The notes: generated from the letters alone by a model not told the origin. Positions 1 to 9,075 are shown, counted from the stretch's first letter. The stretch: DNA of 26,204 nt from Krumholzibacterium sp965370495 (GCA_965370495.1 CBDUUV010000026.1:1-26204), one strand, 5' to 3'. Numbers and translations are program-made.

Positions 1-846
1 AGACGTACAAGCGGTATCAAACGATTTTTTCTCCGCCTCACAATGGGGCTCGGGAAGCTTCTCGGCAGAAAGGCGGCGTCTCCAGCCATGGCCAGAAAGA
101 TCGCCACTGCCGGAATGGAAGGTATCAGGTTATGTGTTTCGGGCGCAGCTTCCCTCCGCCGCGACGTGGAAGAAGCTTTCTTCGACACGGGAATCCCCCT
201 GATACAGGCTTACGGCCTCACAGAAACATCACCGGCGGTCACAATGAATCACCCGGACCGGCCGAAGATGGGGTCTGTCGGACCGGCAATACCGGGTGTT
301 GAAATCGTAATAGCCTCGCCCGACGCCGATGGTATAGGAGAGATCCTCGTTAAGGGCCCTAACGTGATGAAAGAATATTACAAGAACCCTGATGCCACGG
401 CAGAGGTTCTCAAAGAAGGATACTTCCATACAGGCGATCTGGGAAAAATGGATGAAGAAGGCTATCTGACTATTTCCGGCAGGACAAAATCACTGATCGT
501 GACAGCCGGCGGAAAGAATATCTATCCCTTCGAACTCGAAGCATTGCTCAACAAAAACCTCTACATACTGGAAAGCGTCGTCCTTCCTGTCGAGGACAGG
601 AGAGGAAATACACGTCCCGGAGCGGTCGTAGTCCCCGACTACGACATGCTCGGCACTGTGGATGAATTAAAGAACAACCTAACAGAGGAAAACGTCCGCA
701 GTTTCATAGGAGCGGAGATCAAGGCGATCTTCGAGAACCTGCCGGATTACAAACACCTGCTGGATTTCCAGGTCAGGGACAGGGAACTGCCAAAGACAAC
801 AACGCGCAAGGTAAAGCGTCACCTGGTAACATGGATCAAGAACTAG
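1..846 (+). CDS. Long-chain acyl-CoA ligase (AMP-forming), C-terminal part; 5' end outside window
   Basis: The reading frame is open from base 1, so the gene enters from the left and only the last 281 codons are here. Seen: the adenylate-forming motifs YGLTETSP (about 187-210), HTGDLG followed by an acidic stretch and GYLTISGRTK (about 424-490), then GGKNIYPFELE, and near the end a Lys in the motif RELPKTTTRKVKR, the usual site of the catalytic A10 lysine. This order is that of the ANL superfamily, and the spacing fits FadD-type fatty acyl-CoA ligases, which make acyl-CoA from acid, ATP and CoA through an acyl-AMP intermediate. The A3 P-loop lies outside the window. The 3' end overlaps the next gene by 16 bases, so the two are probably co-transcribed. 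The substrate cannot be read from the sequence. Confidence 0.9.
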   Translation, partial: RRTSGIKRFFLRLTMGLGKLLGRKAASPAMARKIATAGMEGIRLCVSGAASLRRDVEEAFFDTGIPLIQAYGLTETSPAVTMNHPDRPKMGSVGPAIPGVEIVIASPDADGIGEILVKGPNVMKEYYKNPDATAEVLKEGYFHTGDLGKMDEEGYLTISGRTKSLIVTAGGKNIYPFELEALLNKNLYILESVVLPVEDRRGNTRPGAVVVPDYDMLGTVDELKNNLTEENVRSFIGAEIKAIFENLPDYKHLLDFQVRDRELPKTTTRKVKRHLVTWIKN

Positions 847-1916
847 AAAACGGCGATGCTGCACTGCTGAAAGGAACCGGTCCTTCAGGTTACGCGGATC
901 GTGTTCTCCCCGATTCAATCGATCACACACGCCCGCGCTCTGACAGTCGTCCTCTGCTCGAACCAGATGGCCAGACGCGGCCGGGCAAGCATACACGATT
1001 CTTCGACTATATTTTTCTCGCGCGGCCAATGATCCTGATACCTGTCTGGACATTCTTCCTGCTGGGTGCGTACCACGCCGGCATCTCCGGCCCGGTGGAG
1101 GGAAAACCCATTGAACTGATATCCGGCCTGACGGCATTCACGCTGCTGCTTGGCGCCATTTACATAATCAACCAGATAACGGACCGTCGCTCAGATCTTG
1201 CAAATAACAAGCTCTTCCTGATATCACAATCTATCGTTTCATTGAAAGCGGCATGGATCGAGACGGTTTCTCTCGTCGCTGCTTCGTTTATAACGGGATG
1301 GCTGTTTCTTCCGCCGCGTTTCGTTCTGATCCTTGTCCTGAGCCTGATACTCGGTGTCCTCTATTCGATCGAACCTGTACGCCTGAAAAAAAGGCCCTTC
1401 CTGGATGTGTTGGCCAATGCGGCCGGGAACGGGATTCTAAACACACTTGCCGGATGGATCGCTGCCGGAGCACCCCTTTCGGGATGGACAGTCCTCCTGC
1501 CATATCCCCTGGCGGTCGCCTCGGTACACCTTTCAACCACACTCGCTGACATCGAAGGTGACCGCGATAGCGGCCTGCGGACCAGCGGAGTTGCCCTCGG
1601 CATGAAAAAAGGGATAATCATATCGGCAAGCCTCATGGCAGCAGCCTCCGTGGCCGCAGCGCTGTCAGGCAACAAGCTGGCGCTGTATGCCACTCTCCTC
1701 TCGCTGCCAGCCTACTTCATAAAGGCCAGGACAGGCGATGACAACCTGCCGGTGAAGGACCCACTCCTTCCTGCCAGGATGGCCACCCTCATATTCTCTG
1801 TAGCAGCCGGGTTGTTCTTTAAATTCTATCTCCCGCTGCTGGCAATCGTGATTTTCTGTACAAGAATCTACTACAAGCGGCGGTTTGGAGTAAAATATCC
1901 GTCTTTGCGGACATAG
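831..1916 (+). CDS. UbiA-family prenyltransferase (membrane)
   Basis: A 361-residue polytopic membrane protein with about eight hydrophobic segments after a roughly 55-residue polar, Pro/Arg-rich N-terminal stretch. Seen: the first Asp-rich motif as NQITDRRSD (N114, D118, D122), the conserved YSIEPVRLKKRP loop, and the second Asp-rich motif as DIEGDRDSG (D240, D244). These are the Mg-diphosphate-binding signatures of UbiA enzymes, which attach a polyprenyl chain to an aromatic or glycerol-phosphate acceptor. The chosen ATG overlaps the acyl-CoA ligase stop by 16 bases and has only a weak ribosome site. The polar N-terminus is unusual for the family, but no better in-frame start precedes the first helix. 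Which prenyl acceptor is used (quinone, chlorophyll-like, ether lipid) is not determinable here. Confidence 0.8.
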   Translation: MDQELENGDAALLKGTGPSGYADRVLPDSIDHTRPRSDSRPLLEPDGQTRPGKHTRFFDYIFLARPMILIPVWTFFLLGAYHAGISGPVEGKPIELISGLTAFTLLLGAIYIINQITDRRSDLANNKLFLISQSIVSLKAAWIETVSLVAASFITGWLFLPPRFVLILVLSLILGVLYSIEPVRLKKRPFLDVLANAAGNGILNTLAGWIAAGAPLSGWTVLLPYPLAVASVHLSTTLADIEGDRDSGLRTSGVALGMKKGIIISASLMAAASVAAALSGNKLALYATLLSLPAYFIKARTGDDNLPVKDPLLPARMATLIFSVAAGLFFKFYLPLLAIVIFCTRIYYKRRFGVKYPSLRT

Positions 1917-1942
1917 ATATGGATGTCCACGGCACAAGCTAT

Positions 1943-2752
1943 TCAGGGGAGCCGCTTTTTCATCTCGTAATAACCCGCTGAGTTTCTCTCTCTCCCGGAA
2001 ACGCCGGGTAAGCTTTCAATAATTGCGGAGACATTCCTTATCCTGTCAGATGTTGGAGGATGAGTCGACAGCAGCTCTTCCAGCTTGCCCGGTTCCCTCT
2101 GTTCCACCGCACGGAGCTTGCCAAGCAATTCCATCATGCCGCCGGGATCATACCCGGCGGAGTAAACATAATGTGTACCCAGCCTGTCAGCTTCAAATTC
2201 GTCTTTTCTGCTGTACGCAAGGAAGCCGGCGGTCGAGAAGATATTCGATACGAGCTGCGCCATCATATTGGGATTTTTGCCAAGGATGAGATCTGCAAAT
2301 ACCTGATAGCCATACATCATAGTAAGCCGCTCCGTAGAGTGCCTGGCAGCCACATGCCCTATCTCATGAGCAAGTACTCCAGCAAGCTGGGATTCATCGT
2401 CCATTACCGCCAGCAAGCCCGTATAGATATATATGTACCCGCCGGGAAGGGCGAATGCATTCAATTCATTCCTGTTGATCACAGTAAACGTGTACTCTAT
2501 ATCTTTCCTGTCAGAGACCTGGACCAGCCTGTCACCAACCCGTTGAACATACCTGGTTACTCCGGCATCCTGATATATCTCGAACTGGCTCTCGATCTCG
2601 ACCGAGAACTTCTTGCCCATCTGAACTTCTTCCGGCGAGGTTACCAGATTGAGCTGCCCGGCGTTGATCCCTGTGGTAGCGCATCCTCCGGCTGAGATGA
2701 CAACCGCGATGGCAACAATAACGACTGGTATCTGTAATGGCTTGAATTGCAT
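1943..2752 (-). CDS. M48-family zinc metalloprotease, lipoprotein
   Basis: A 269-residue protein that starts with a hydrophobic signal ending in a lipobox (SAGGC, Cys24), so it should be lipid-anchored in the periplasm. Seen: zinc-binding HEIGH at 129-133 followed by VAARHS, and the third-ligand motif EFEAD (E185, D189). These place it in the M48 group with BepA/LoiP, which degrade or quality-check outer-membrane proteins. The start lies one base after the stop of the methyltransferase gene, with a strong GAAGGGA-type ribosome site inside that gene's 3' end. The two genes are therefore an operon and probably act in the same compartment. No C-terminal TPR domain of the BepA type is present. 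It ends 26 bases from the convergent UbiA gene, and I see no clear terminator between them. Confidence 0.9.
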   Translation of the reverse strand: MQFKPLQIPVVIVAIAVVISAGGCATTGINAGQLNLVTSPEEVQMGKKFSVEIESQFEIYQDAGVTRYVQRVGDRLVQVSDRKDIEYTFTVINRNELNAFALPGGYIYIYTGLLAVMDDESQLAGVLAHEIGHVAARHSTERLTMMYGYQVFADLILGKNPNMMAQLVSNIFSTAGFLAYSRKDEFEADRLGTHYVYSAGYDPGGMMELLGKLRAVEQREPGKLEELLSTHPPTSDRIRNVSAIIESLPGVSGRERNSAGYYEMKKRLP

Positions 2753-2753
2753 G

Positions 2754-3524
2754 CTATTTTCCCTTCTTTTCCCTGATTTTCCCTGTCATCGGCACAAATC
2801 GTACCGCGATGGAAGAACGGAGTTTCAGACCCTCTGGACTTTTTTCGTATACATTAAGTTTCTGCGGGAACCTGCCTACAGGTATTACAAGTATTCCGCC
2901 CGGCCTCAACTGCTCGACAAGCAACAGGGGAACCCTCGGAGCCGCAGCCGTTACTATCACACCATCGAACGGCCCTTTCTCCGGCCACCCGCCATACCCG
3001 TCACCACACCGAACCTCGACATTCCCGTACCCCAGGGAATCAAGAAGAACCGAAGAGCGCAATGCCAGTTCGGGAAGAATCTCGATTGTAAAGACCGAAT
3101 CGACTATCCGGGAAAGGACGGCTGCCTGATAGCCGGATCCCGTCCCTATCTCGAGGATCCTGTTACATTGATCGAGTTCCAGTGAAGCAGTCATCAAGGC
3201 CACGATATACGGCTGGGAGATCGTCTGCTCGCTGCCAATCGGAAGAGGGCTGTCGATATACGCCACACCCCTGTACTCCATCGGGACAAACATGTGCCTC
3301 GGCACACTCAGCATCGCCGATATGACCGCTTTGTCGGTTATACCACGGTCGACAATCTGCTCACTGACCATTCTGTTTCTCAGCTCGTCATAGACCTGCT
3401 CTCCGACCGTACATCCCGGCAAGGCATACGACAACAGGATTGCCAGTATTGCGCCAGATGCCAGGCGAAAAACCTTTTTCTTCCTGCTTACCAGAGACAC
3501 TGGATCTGCACCACTTATGACCAA
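2754..3524 (-). CDS. pcm: Protein-L-isoaspartate O-methyltransferase with lipoprotein signal
   Basis: Up to 256 residues. The catalytic core aligns with PIMT: PIGSEQTISQPYIVALM, the SAM-binding motif LEIGTGSGYQ (124-133), a GDGYGGWPEKGPFDG stretch, VTAAAPRVP, and GGILVIPVGR. PIMT methylates isoaspartyl residues with SAM to start repair of aged proteins, normally in the cytoplasm. This copy has about 45 extra N-terminal residues that read as a lipoprotein signal: basic SRKKK, a hydrophobic stretch, then LPGC (Cys38). That implies export, where SAM is not known to be available. The furthest start is TTG (3524). A GTG at 3500 gives the same signal with a shorter n-region and is equally plausible. 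It is the first gene of an operon with the M48 lipoprotein. Confidence 0.88.
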   Translation of the reverse strand: MVISGADPVSLVSRKKKVFRLASGAILAILLSYALPGCTVGEQVYDELRNRMVSEQIVDRGITDKAVISAMLSVPRHMFVPMEYRGVAYIDSPLPIGSEQTISQPYIVALMTASLELDQCNRILEIGTGSGYQAAVLSRIVDSVFTIEILPELALRSSVLLDSLGYGNVEVRCGDGYGGWPEKGPFDGVIVTAAAPRVPLLLVEQLRPGGILVIPVGRFPQKLNVYEKSPEGLKLRSSIAVRFVPMTGKIREKKGK

Positions 3525-3567
3525 AAGTGAAAAGTTGTTTTAATCAGAGCCATTTTGTCTTACATTA

Positions 3568-3596
3568 TTAAGGATTTCAAGTCATTTCGATATAAT
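3568..3596 (+). promoter_or_regulatory. Putative sigma-70 promoter for the symporter operon
   Basis: A perfect TATAAT at 3591-3596 lies 17 bases after a weak -35 (TTAAGG, 3568-3573) in the AT-rich divergent spacer between the methyltransferase and the symporter. The predicted start near 3603 leaves a leader of about 44 bases before the ATG at 3647. The poor -35 keeps confidence low. Confidence 0.35.
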
Positions 3597-3646
3597 TCGG
3601 AATATGGAAATGGCCTTTTGACAAGTCTTAATTGACAGGTTTCTCT

Positions 3647-4930
3647 ATGAGATTGCTCAAAGCCTTCATCAGGACGAAGCTCCACACGAAGATACTGATC
3701 GGTCTTCTGGCGGGCATACCGATCGGTCTTCTTCTCGGTCCGCGCGCTGAAATGATCGAACCAGTGGGAAAACTGTTTATCCGGCTGATCCGCATGATCG
3801 TAGTCCCCCTTGTTTTTTCCTCACTTTTTGTCGGGACAGCCAGCCTCGGTAATATCAGGAAACTCGGCCGGATCGGGGCAAAGACCATCATCTATTATCT
3901 CTGTACGACGGCTATCGCGATCACCATAGGCCTTGCCCTGGGAAATATCCTCAAACCGGGTGAGGGAATCGACAGCGCAACAAGACAGAGCCTTCTCGCT
4001 TCATATGAGACGGAGGCCTCCCGGAAAATCGATATTTCGAAAAACAAACCCGGAGTCATCGAAACAATAACCAATATCGTACCTGAAAACCCGCTTGAAA
4101 GCCTTGTCGAAGAAAATATGCTGCAGATCATCTTCTTTGCACTTCTTTTCGGCATCGCTGTCACTCTAATCCCGAACAACAGGGGAAAACCATTAATCGA
4201 TTTCTTCGAAGCAGTCAGCGAAGGCATGATACAGCTCGTGCACATAGTAATGAAGATGGCGCCGATAGGAGTCCTTGCCCTCATCGCGGCAGTGGTCGGA
4301 AGATTCGGGATTGATATTCTCTTCTCGCTGATCAGGTATTCGCTCGTTGTCTTTTCGGGGCTCGTGATCCATGCTCTTTTTATCTATTCAGCGGCAGTCC
4401 GGATCTTCTCAGGGATGGGACCTGTAGATTTCTTCAAGGCCATAAGGCCCGCGCAGCTTATCGCTTTCTCTACTTCGTCGAGCAATGCCACCCTTCCCGT
4501 TACGATGGAGTGCGCCGAAAAAAACCTCGGTGTATCTGAAGAGATATCGAGTTTTGTCCTGCCGCTGGGTGCTACGATCAATATGGATGGAACTGCCCTG
4601 TACCAGGGTGTTGCCGCCATCTTCATCTCGCAGGTATACGGCATATCCCTTTCTTTCGGCGACCAGCTCACCATAGTACTGATGGCAACTCTTGCCTCTA
4701 TAGGAGCGGCGGGTGTGCCGGGGATCGGAATCATAACCCTCGCGATGGTCCTGCAGACGATTGGAATCCCGCTCGAGGGGATCGCCCTGATCCTGGGAGT
4801 AGACAGGTTGCTGGACATGTGCAGGTCAACAGTGAATATTACGGGAGACGCTTCGGCCGCGGTAGTAGTGGCCGCCACTGAAGGAGAGCTGTCGCCGATC
4901 GTTAAGGAGCCTGAAAAGGAGAACCTTTGA
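3647..4930 (+). CDS. DAACS-family Na+/H+:glutamate or C4-dicarboxylate symporter
   Basis: A 427-residue inner-membrane transporter of the SDF/GltPh fold. Seen: hairpin-1 motif STSSSNATLP (about 275-284), the TM7 motif NMDGTALYQ (about 312-320), hairpin-2 GVPGIGI (about 356-362), and TM8 DRLLDMCRSTVNITGD (386-401). The Arg in that last motif sits where acidic-amino-acid carriers hold their arginine, favouring glutamate or aspartate, though dicarboxylates are possible. I chose the ATG at 3647, preceded by CAGGT. A TTG at 3632 would add only five residues. Its stop codon overlaps the TTG start of the next gene (TTGA), so the two are translationally coupled. Confidence 0.93.
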   Translation: MRLLKAFIRTKLHTKILIGLLAGIPIGLLLGPRAEMIEPVGKLFIRLIRMIVVPLVFSSLFVGTASLGNIRKLGRIGAKTIIYYLCTTAIAITIGLALGNILKPGEGIDSATRQSLLASYETEASRKIDISKNKPGVIETITNIVPENPLESLVEENMLQIIFFALLFGIAVTLIPNNRGKPLIDFFEAVSEGMIQLVHIVMKMAPIGVLALIAAVVGRFGIDILFSLIRYSLVVFSGLVIHALFIYSAAVRIFSGMGPVDFFKAIRPAQLIAFSTSSSNATLPVTMECAEKNLGVSEEISSFVLPLGATINMDGTALYQGVAAIFISQVYGISLSFGDQLTIVLMATLASIGAAGVPGIGIITLAMVLQTIGIPLEGIALILGVDRLLDMCRSTVNITGDASAAVVVAATEGELSPIVKEPEKENL

Positions 4931-7059
4931 TTAAGCAGACACGAATCCTGTTCGTCGGATACCTCATACTTGTAATCCTGGCTTCCACACTCCTGAAATC
5001 GATTCTCTGGGGCGAGAATGCGTGGTCCGCGGCCTCAGTCACATTCGGAGCCACCCTGGCCCTTATGAGCCTGCTGCTGCTCAACCGGAAGATCAACGGA
5101 AAAGCCCAGGGGCTGATTCCTGAAAAACTCTTCGTTGGAAAATGGATCACTATCCCGGTATTTATTACACTGCTTGTCATGATGTGGTATTTCAGATACG
5201 GCCACGATTACTGGGGTGAGCGCCAGGAGATAGCAACCGCTGTATCCAACGGTATCACGTTCCGGCCTGGAGCCCCGCTGGCAATGTTTCTCAACTGGCT
5301 GATCTTCAGGGCCATCAATTCAACCCTGTTCTGGAATGCTGTTTCCTCGTCATCACTGCTCAGTGTTCTATGTGGAGGCTCTTTTATTTTAGCTTCAGCC
5401 AGCGTATCGCGAATCCTCCACGAGGACGGAAAAGATGCCTGGAACCATCGTTTCCTTTCGACACTCTTCATCATTTCGAACGGGTTTTTTGTGCTCTTTT
5501 TCGGTGGGGGCGGCAATATGCCCCCTGTAATCGTTCTCACGCTGTTTTTTATCATTTCATCGATACTTCACATCCGCGGAAAAGTATCCCTGTATCTGCC
5601 GGCTACCCTGTTTATCTTTTCAGTCCTGACCCACATGTCATCATTATACCTCCTGCCCGGGTTTCTCTATATTCTGATCAGGAATTTACGCGTGCCGGGG
5701 CCCGGGAAACATACCGTTGGCGCAATCGTGATATTACTTGTGGGCTGGTCAACCATGGAGGTTGTACTCAAATTCTTTCAGGGCATGCCAGGGCTATCGA
5801 GCCACTTTTTAACCACTTTGGAAAACACCGTACTGCCGTTTTTCCAGGGAAAGATCAACAGGCCTTTTGCCACCTGGGGAAACTCTCTTCTCATCATTGG
5901 GCCATCTTCGATAGTAGCTGTAATTATGCTTGTCTCATCTTTTGGAAAAAAACGATCTTCAGAAAGAAAGGGCGCAGCCGAAGAGAATTTCCTCGCAACA
6001 CTGACTGTCAGCGCCCTGGTACTCCTTCTCTTCGGTGTTGGGAGGATCGATTCCGGGCTTAGATGGGATCTCTTTGCGGTGGCCGGACCGGCGTTCGCAG
6101 TATACTCATTATGGGCGTTGAAGGGCCGGCTGGCGTCCCGTTCCGGTTTCGGCTATGCTGCCGTTTTGCTGGTGACTGCCGGTATCTTCCACACACTTCC
6201 GATGATCGCATCCAATTACTCGCCCCTCAAAGGGCAGAAACTCATCCTGTCCCATCCACTCGCGCCGGGCAGAGCGGAAAAGATCGTCGGTATACGATAT
6301 TTTGAAACGGAGAACTACGTCGAAGCCGCTGAATGGTTAAATGTCTCCGCAGAAAAGAACGACAGGGACGATGTCACCTGGTTTAAAATGGGAATGGCCG
6401 CTACATATAACGAAAAGGATATAGACGCAATATCATTCCTGATCAAGGCAGTGAGGCTCAAGCCGGATAATCTCGAGTACATGGAAAACCTCGCCGAAGC
6501 ATATATAAATAAACGATGGATGAAGGACGCAGCTTACGAACTCGAGAAACTGGTCCAGGCCGATTCCATGCAGGTCAGGTACTGGACCCGTCTCGGTTAC
6601 GCGCGAAACCACGGAGGGATGCTGGACGGCGCTATCAAAGCATATGAGACAGCCCTCGCCTTCGACCCCGAAAATGATCTACATATCAAGAATCTTACAT
6701 CAGCCCTTCTGAACAAGGGAGCACAGCTTCAGAAAGAAATAAAGTTTAAGGAAGCTGAAGGCTATTACTACAGGGTAAAAAGGTTGTATCCTCTTGACTG
6801 GATCGGATCCAACAACCTGGCGCTGATGGCAATGGAGGTCGGGGATTTTCAAAAAGCCCATGACATACTCAGCAACGCCCTGGGCATGAACGATCAATCC
6901 GCAAAGCTTCATTTCAATATGGGTCTTGTTGAAGAAGAATTAGGAAACTACCAGAAAGCTTTCGACCACCTGCGCCGAAGTTCGCAGCTGAGCCGTGGGA
7001 CCCCCCCACCCAATGATCACATAGAAAGAGTATGGAAAAAAATTCAGGAACAGAAATAA
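4927..7059 (+). CDS. Multi-spanning GT-C/DUF2723-like membrane protein with C-terminal TPR repeats
   Basis: 710 residues. The N-terminal ~430 residues hold about ten to twelve hydrophobic helices. The first large loop contains HDYWGERQ followed by EIATAVSNGITFRPGAPLAM (residues 101-120), which resembles the acidic loop and 'PPGAPL' signature of DUF2723 (GT117) and other GT-C glycosyltransferases that use lipid-linked sugars. From about residue 457 to 700 there are roughly seven TPR-like helix pairs, for example FKMGMAATYNEKDIDAISFL and ITFDPEN-like ends. The TTG start is supported by AAGGAG at 4916-4921, five bases upstream, and overlaps the symporter stop. By analogy it may glycosylate exported proteins, with the TPRs binding partners. 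Enzymatic activity is inferred from one motif and the topology. Confidence 0.72.
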   Translation: MIKQTRILFVGYLILVILASTLLKSILWGENAWSAASVTFGATLALMSLLLLNRKINGKAQGLIPEKLFVGKWITIPVFITLLVMMWYFRYGHDYWGERQEIATAVSNGITFRPGAPLAMFLNWLIFRAINSTLFWNAVSSSSLLSVLCGGSFILASASVSRILHEDGKDAWNHRFLSTLFIISNGFFVLFFGGGGNMPPVIVLTLFFIISSILHIRGKVSLYLPATLFIFSVLTHMSSLYLLPGFLYILIRNLRVPGPGKHTVGAIVILLVGWSTMEVVLKFFQGMPGLSSHFLTTLENTVLPFFQGKINRPFATWGNSLLIIGPSSIVAVIMLVSSFGKKRSSERKGAAEENFLATLTVSALVLLLFGVGRIDSGLRWDLFAVAGPAFAVYSLWALKGRLASRSGFGYAAVLLVTAGIFHTLPMIASNYSPLKGQKLILSHPLAPGRAEKIVGIRYFETENYVEAAEWLNVSAEKNDRDDVTWFKMGMAATYNEKDIDAISFLIKAVRLKPDNLEYMENLAEAYINKRWMKDAAYELEKLVQADSMQVRYWTRLGYARNHGGMLDGAIKAYETALAFDPENDLHIKNLTSALLNKGAQLQKEIKFKEAEGYYYRVKRLYPLDWIGSNNLALMAMEVGDFQKAHDILSNALGMNDQSAKLHFNMGLVEEELGNYQKAFDHLRRSSQLSRGTPPPNDHIERVWKKIQEQK

Positions 7060-7104
7060 CCCTTATCAGGTTGTTGAAATCAATCCCTGTTGAACAAGCC
7101 CGAA

Positions 7105-8754
7105 CTATTCCCAACGGAATCCGCCGAGAAGCCCCTGGGCGATATTGGCAAGGTGGTCGCCAATCTTTTCCAGATAGTCCACGCAATCAAGGAATATCAT
7201 CCCTGAATAGATCTCGGATGTTCCCTCGTTGAGGCGTTTCACATGATGTTTTCTCAGATCGATCTGCATCTGGTTGATAAGATCTTCTTTTTTGAGAGCT
7301 CTTTTTGCGTACTTGTTATCATCTGTTTCGAGGCCTCTGGTTACATCTTCGATCATCCCTGTTGTAATCTCGACCATCTTCTGCAATTCCTCGTACGCAA
7401 GAACCGTAAGATCGATTTTCCTGTCGATCTTACGCTGGGCAAGCTCTGCAATATTTTCCGCATGGTCGGCTATTCTCTCGATATCATTTACCGAATGGAT
7501 AAATACAGGTATCATTTCGGCTTCTTCATGTTCGAGATTTTCCATCGAAATGGCGATCAGATAGCGTGTGATTTCAGCCTGAAGATTGTCAACAGCTTCT
7601 TCGCGCCTCTCGACCTTTTTACCCAGTTCCGGATTGCCGGTCATGAACATTTCAAAGGCGCTTTTTACGGCGGATCCAGCCAGCCCAAGCATCCTCAAGA
7701 CCTCCAGGCGGCTCTGATCCAGAGCAAGAACCGGAGTCTCAAGAAGATGCCTGTCCAGGAACTTGGGTTCGACACTGACAACCTCTCCCGACTGCGATAT
7801 CAGCTTCTCGACGACCTTCTGGAGCCCGGGGATGAAAGGAAGGAATAACAACGCATTGAAAACATTAAAGACAGAGTGGGCCATGGCTATGTGAAACATG
7901 ACGTTCCCGCCGGTAAGCGGACCGGGGATGATCCACTTGATGAACCTGTCATATACACCCGTATAAACGAATACCATCATGTATATCGTTCCGAACACGT
8001 TGAACAGGGTATGAGCCCAGGCAACGCGTTTAGCCCCGGTACTCCCCCCGATAGTCGCTATCTGCGCGGTTATCGTTGTCCCGATATTGTCACCTAGTAT
8101 GATGGGAATAGCTGCGGGAAAATCGATAAGCCCCCTCAGCGCGAGAAGCTGTACAAGCGCGATCGTCGCGCTGCTGCTCTGGAGAAGCATCGTTACCACT
8201 GTTCCGACCACAACGCCCAGAATCGGGTAACGGCTTAAATTGACCATGATATTCATGACATGTTCGCTGCTCTGAAGCGGATCGAAAGCATCTTTCATGA
8301 ACCCGATACCGACAAAAAGAATGCCGAAGCCGAAAATAACCTCGCCCCACTGTCTCAAGATTGCCCTGCGCTCCATCATCATGAAGAAAAACCCTATTCC
8401 CACAGCTGGAAGAGCGTAATGCGTTATCTTGAAAGCCGCAAGGAAACCGACGATCCATGCCGTAAATGTCGTCCCGATATTGGCCCCGAGCACTACCGGG
8501 ATAGCCTGCTTCAGGGTCAGCAGCCCGGCATTGACGAAACCGACAACCATGACCGTCATAGCGCTGCTGCTCTGGATGAGGGCAGTAACGCCTGTGCCGA
8601 CAAACATCGCGATGAGTTTGTGTTTTGTCAGAAGAGAAAGGATATTTTTGAGGCGGTCACTCGATACTTTCTTGAGACCCTCCGACATGATCTTGATACC
8701 GAACAGGAAAAACCCCAGTCCGCCGAATATCATAAATACCATTTCGAGAGCCAA
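7105..8754 (-). CDS. Na+/phosphate cotransporter (NptA/PNaS type) with PhoU-like C-terminal domain
   Basis: About 549 residues. Seen: the opening FMIFGGLGFFLFGIKIMSEG, and two inverted Na_Pi repeats marked by LIQSSSAMT with GANIGTT and by LLQSSSAT with GDNIGTT. The QSSS pairs are the family's ion/phosphate-binding signature. After about residue 340 a helical PhoU-like domain follows, with repeated acidic/His-rich helices (for example SVNDIERIADHAENIAEL). It should import phosphate with sodium across the inner membrane. The frame extends to a TTG at 8814, but that lies upstream of the transcription start predicted from the -10 at 8817-8822. I therefore placed the start at TTG 8754, behind a GAGGGGTGG tract. 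ATG 8742 is the main alternative. Confidence 0.9.
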   Translation of the reverse strand: MALEMVFMIFGGLGFFLFGIKIMSEGLKKVSSDRLKNILSLLTKHKLIAMFVGTGVTALIQSSSAMTVMVVGFVNAGLLTLKQAIPVVLGANIGTTFTAWIVGFLAAFKITHYALPAVGIGFFFMMMERRAILRQWGEVIFGFGILFVGIGFMKDAFDPLQSSEHVMNIMVNLSRYPILGVVVGTVVTMLLQSSSATIALVQLLALRGLIDFPAAIPIILGDNIGTTITAQIATIGGSTGAKRVAWAHTLFNVFGTIYMMVFVYTGVYDRFIKWIIPGPLTGGNVMFHIAMAHSVFNVFNALLFLPFIPGLQKVVEKLISQSGEVVSVEPKFLDRHLLETPVLALDQSRLEVLRMLGLAGSAVKSAFEMFMTGNPELGKKVERREEAVDNLQAEITRYLIAISMENLEHEEAEMIPVFIHSVNDIERIADHAENIAELAQRKIDRKIDLTVLAYEELQKMVEITTGMIEDVTRGLETDDNKYAKRALKKEDLINQMQIDLRKHHVKRLNEGTSEIYSGMIFLDCVDYLEKIGDHLANIAQGLLGGFRWE

Positions 8755-8816
8755 AACCAGACCACCCCTCTGTACAAGCGTGCAAGCATCAAACCTGCAA
8801 AAGTCAAAGGACAATC

Positions 8817-8845
8817 ACTATATGAAAAACACGTACATTTCGCAA
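8817..8845 (-). promoter_or_regulatory. Putative sigma-70 promoter for Na/Pi cotransporter
   Basis: Read on the minus strand: TTGCGA (8845-8840), a 17-base spacer, then TATAGT (8822-8817). The predicted transcription start near 8810 is downstream of the longest possible start codon (8814), which argues that the protein begins at 8754 or 8742. Confidence 0.5.
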
Positions 8846-9045
8846 GAAAAAGAGTCAAAAAAACAAATAAATTACCCGGGTGGCGAGAAAATGGCCGCGG
8901 AGAAACCTCAATCCGTCAAAAGAGACGTGCCCGGATTGCCCGGGTACCGGAACGTAGAACGCGCCGGCTCAGACAGCCCCCCCCTCCCCACGCCGGGCCC
9001 GGTTTGCGGCATCAAACGGCTTTTAAAGGATTGGAGTTAATTATA

Positions 9046-9075
9046 TTGACTGTCCATAGCGTAACTTCTTATAAT
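9046..9075 (+). promoter_or_regulatory. Sigma-70 promoter for the secreted Ig/FlgD-like operon
   Basis: TTGACT at 9046-9051, an 18-base spacer, and a perfect TATAAT at 9070-9075. The ATG at 9074 lies inside the -10 box and so cannot be the translation start. This supports the GTG at 9104, which has AGAAAGGA eight bases upstream. Confidence 0.65.

Noticed and set aside
2060..2695. A 211-codon plus-strand frame opposite the M48 gene
   Set aside because: It is the antisense shadow of a gene with clear HEIGH and lipobox motifs, and has no protein-like features.
7001..7007. A run of seven C near the 3' end of the TPR membrane gene, a possible slippage site
   Set aside because: The frame is intact, the tract is short, and slippage there would change only the last few residues.
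8891..9040. A 49-codon plus-strand frame in the spacer upstream of the Ig-like gene
   Set aside because: Low-complexity Pro/Gly/Arg content from GC-rich DNA, no good ribosome site, and it ends just before a strong promoter.
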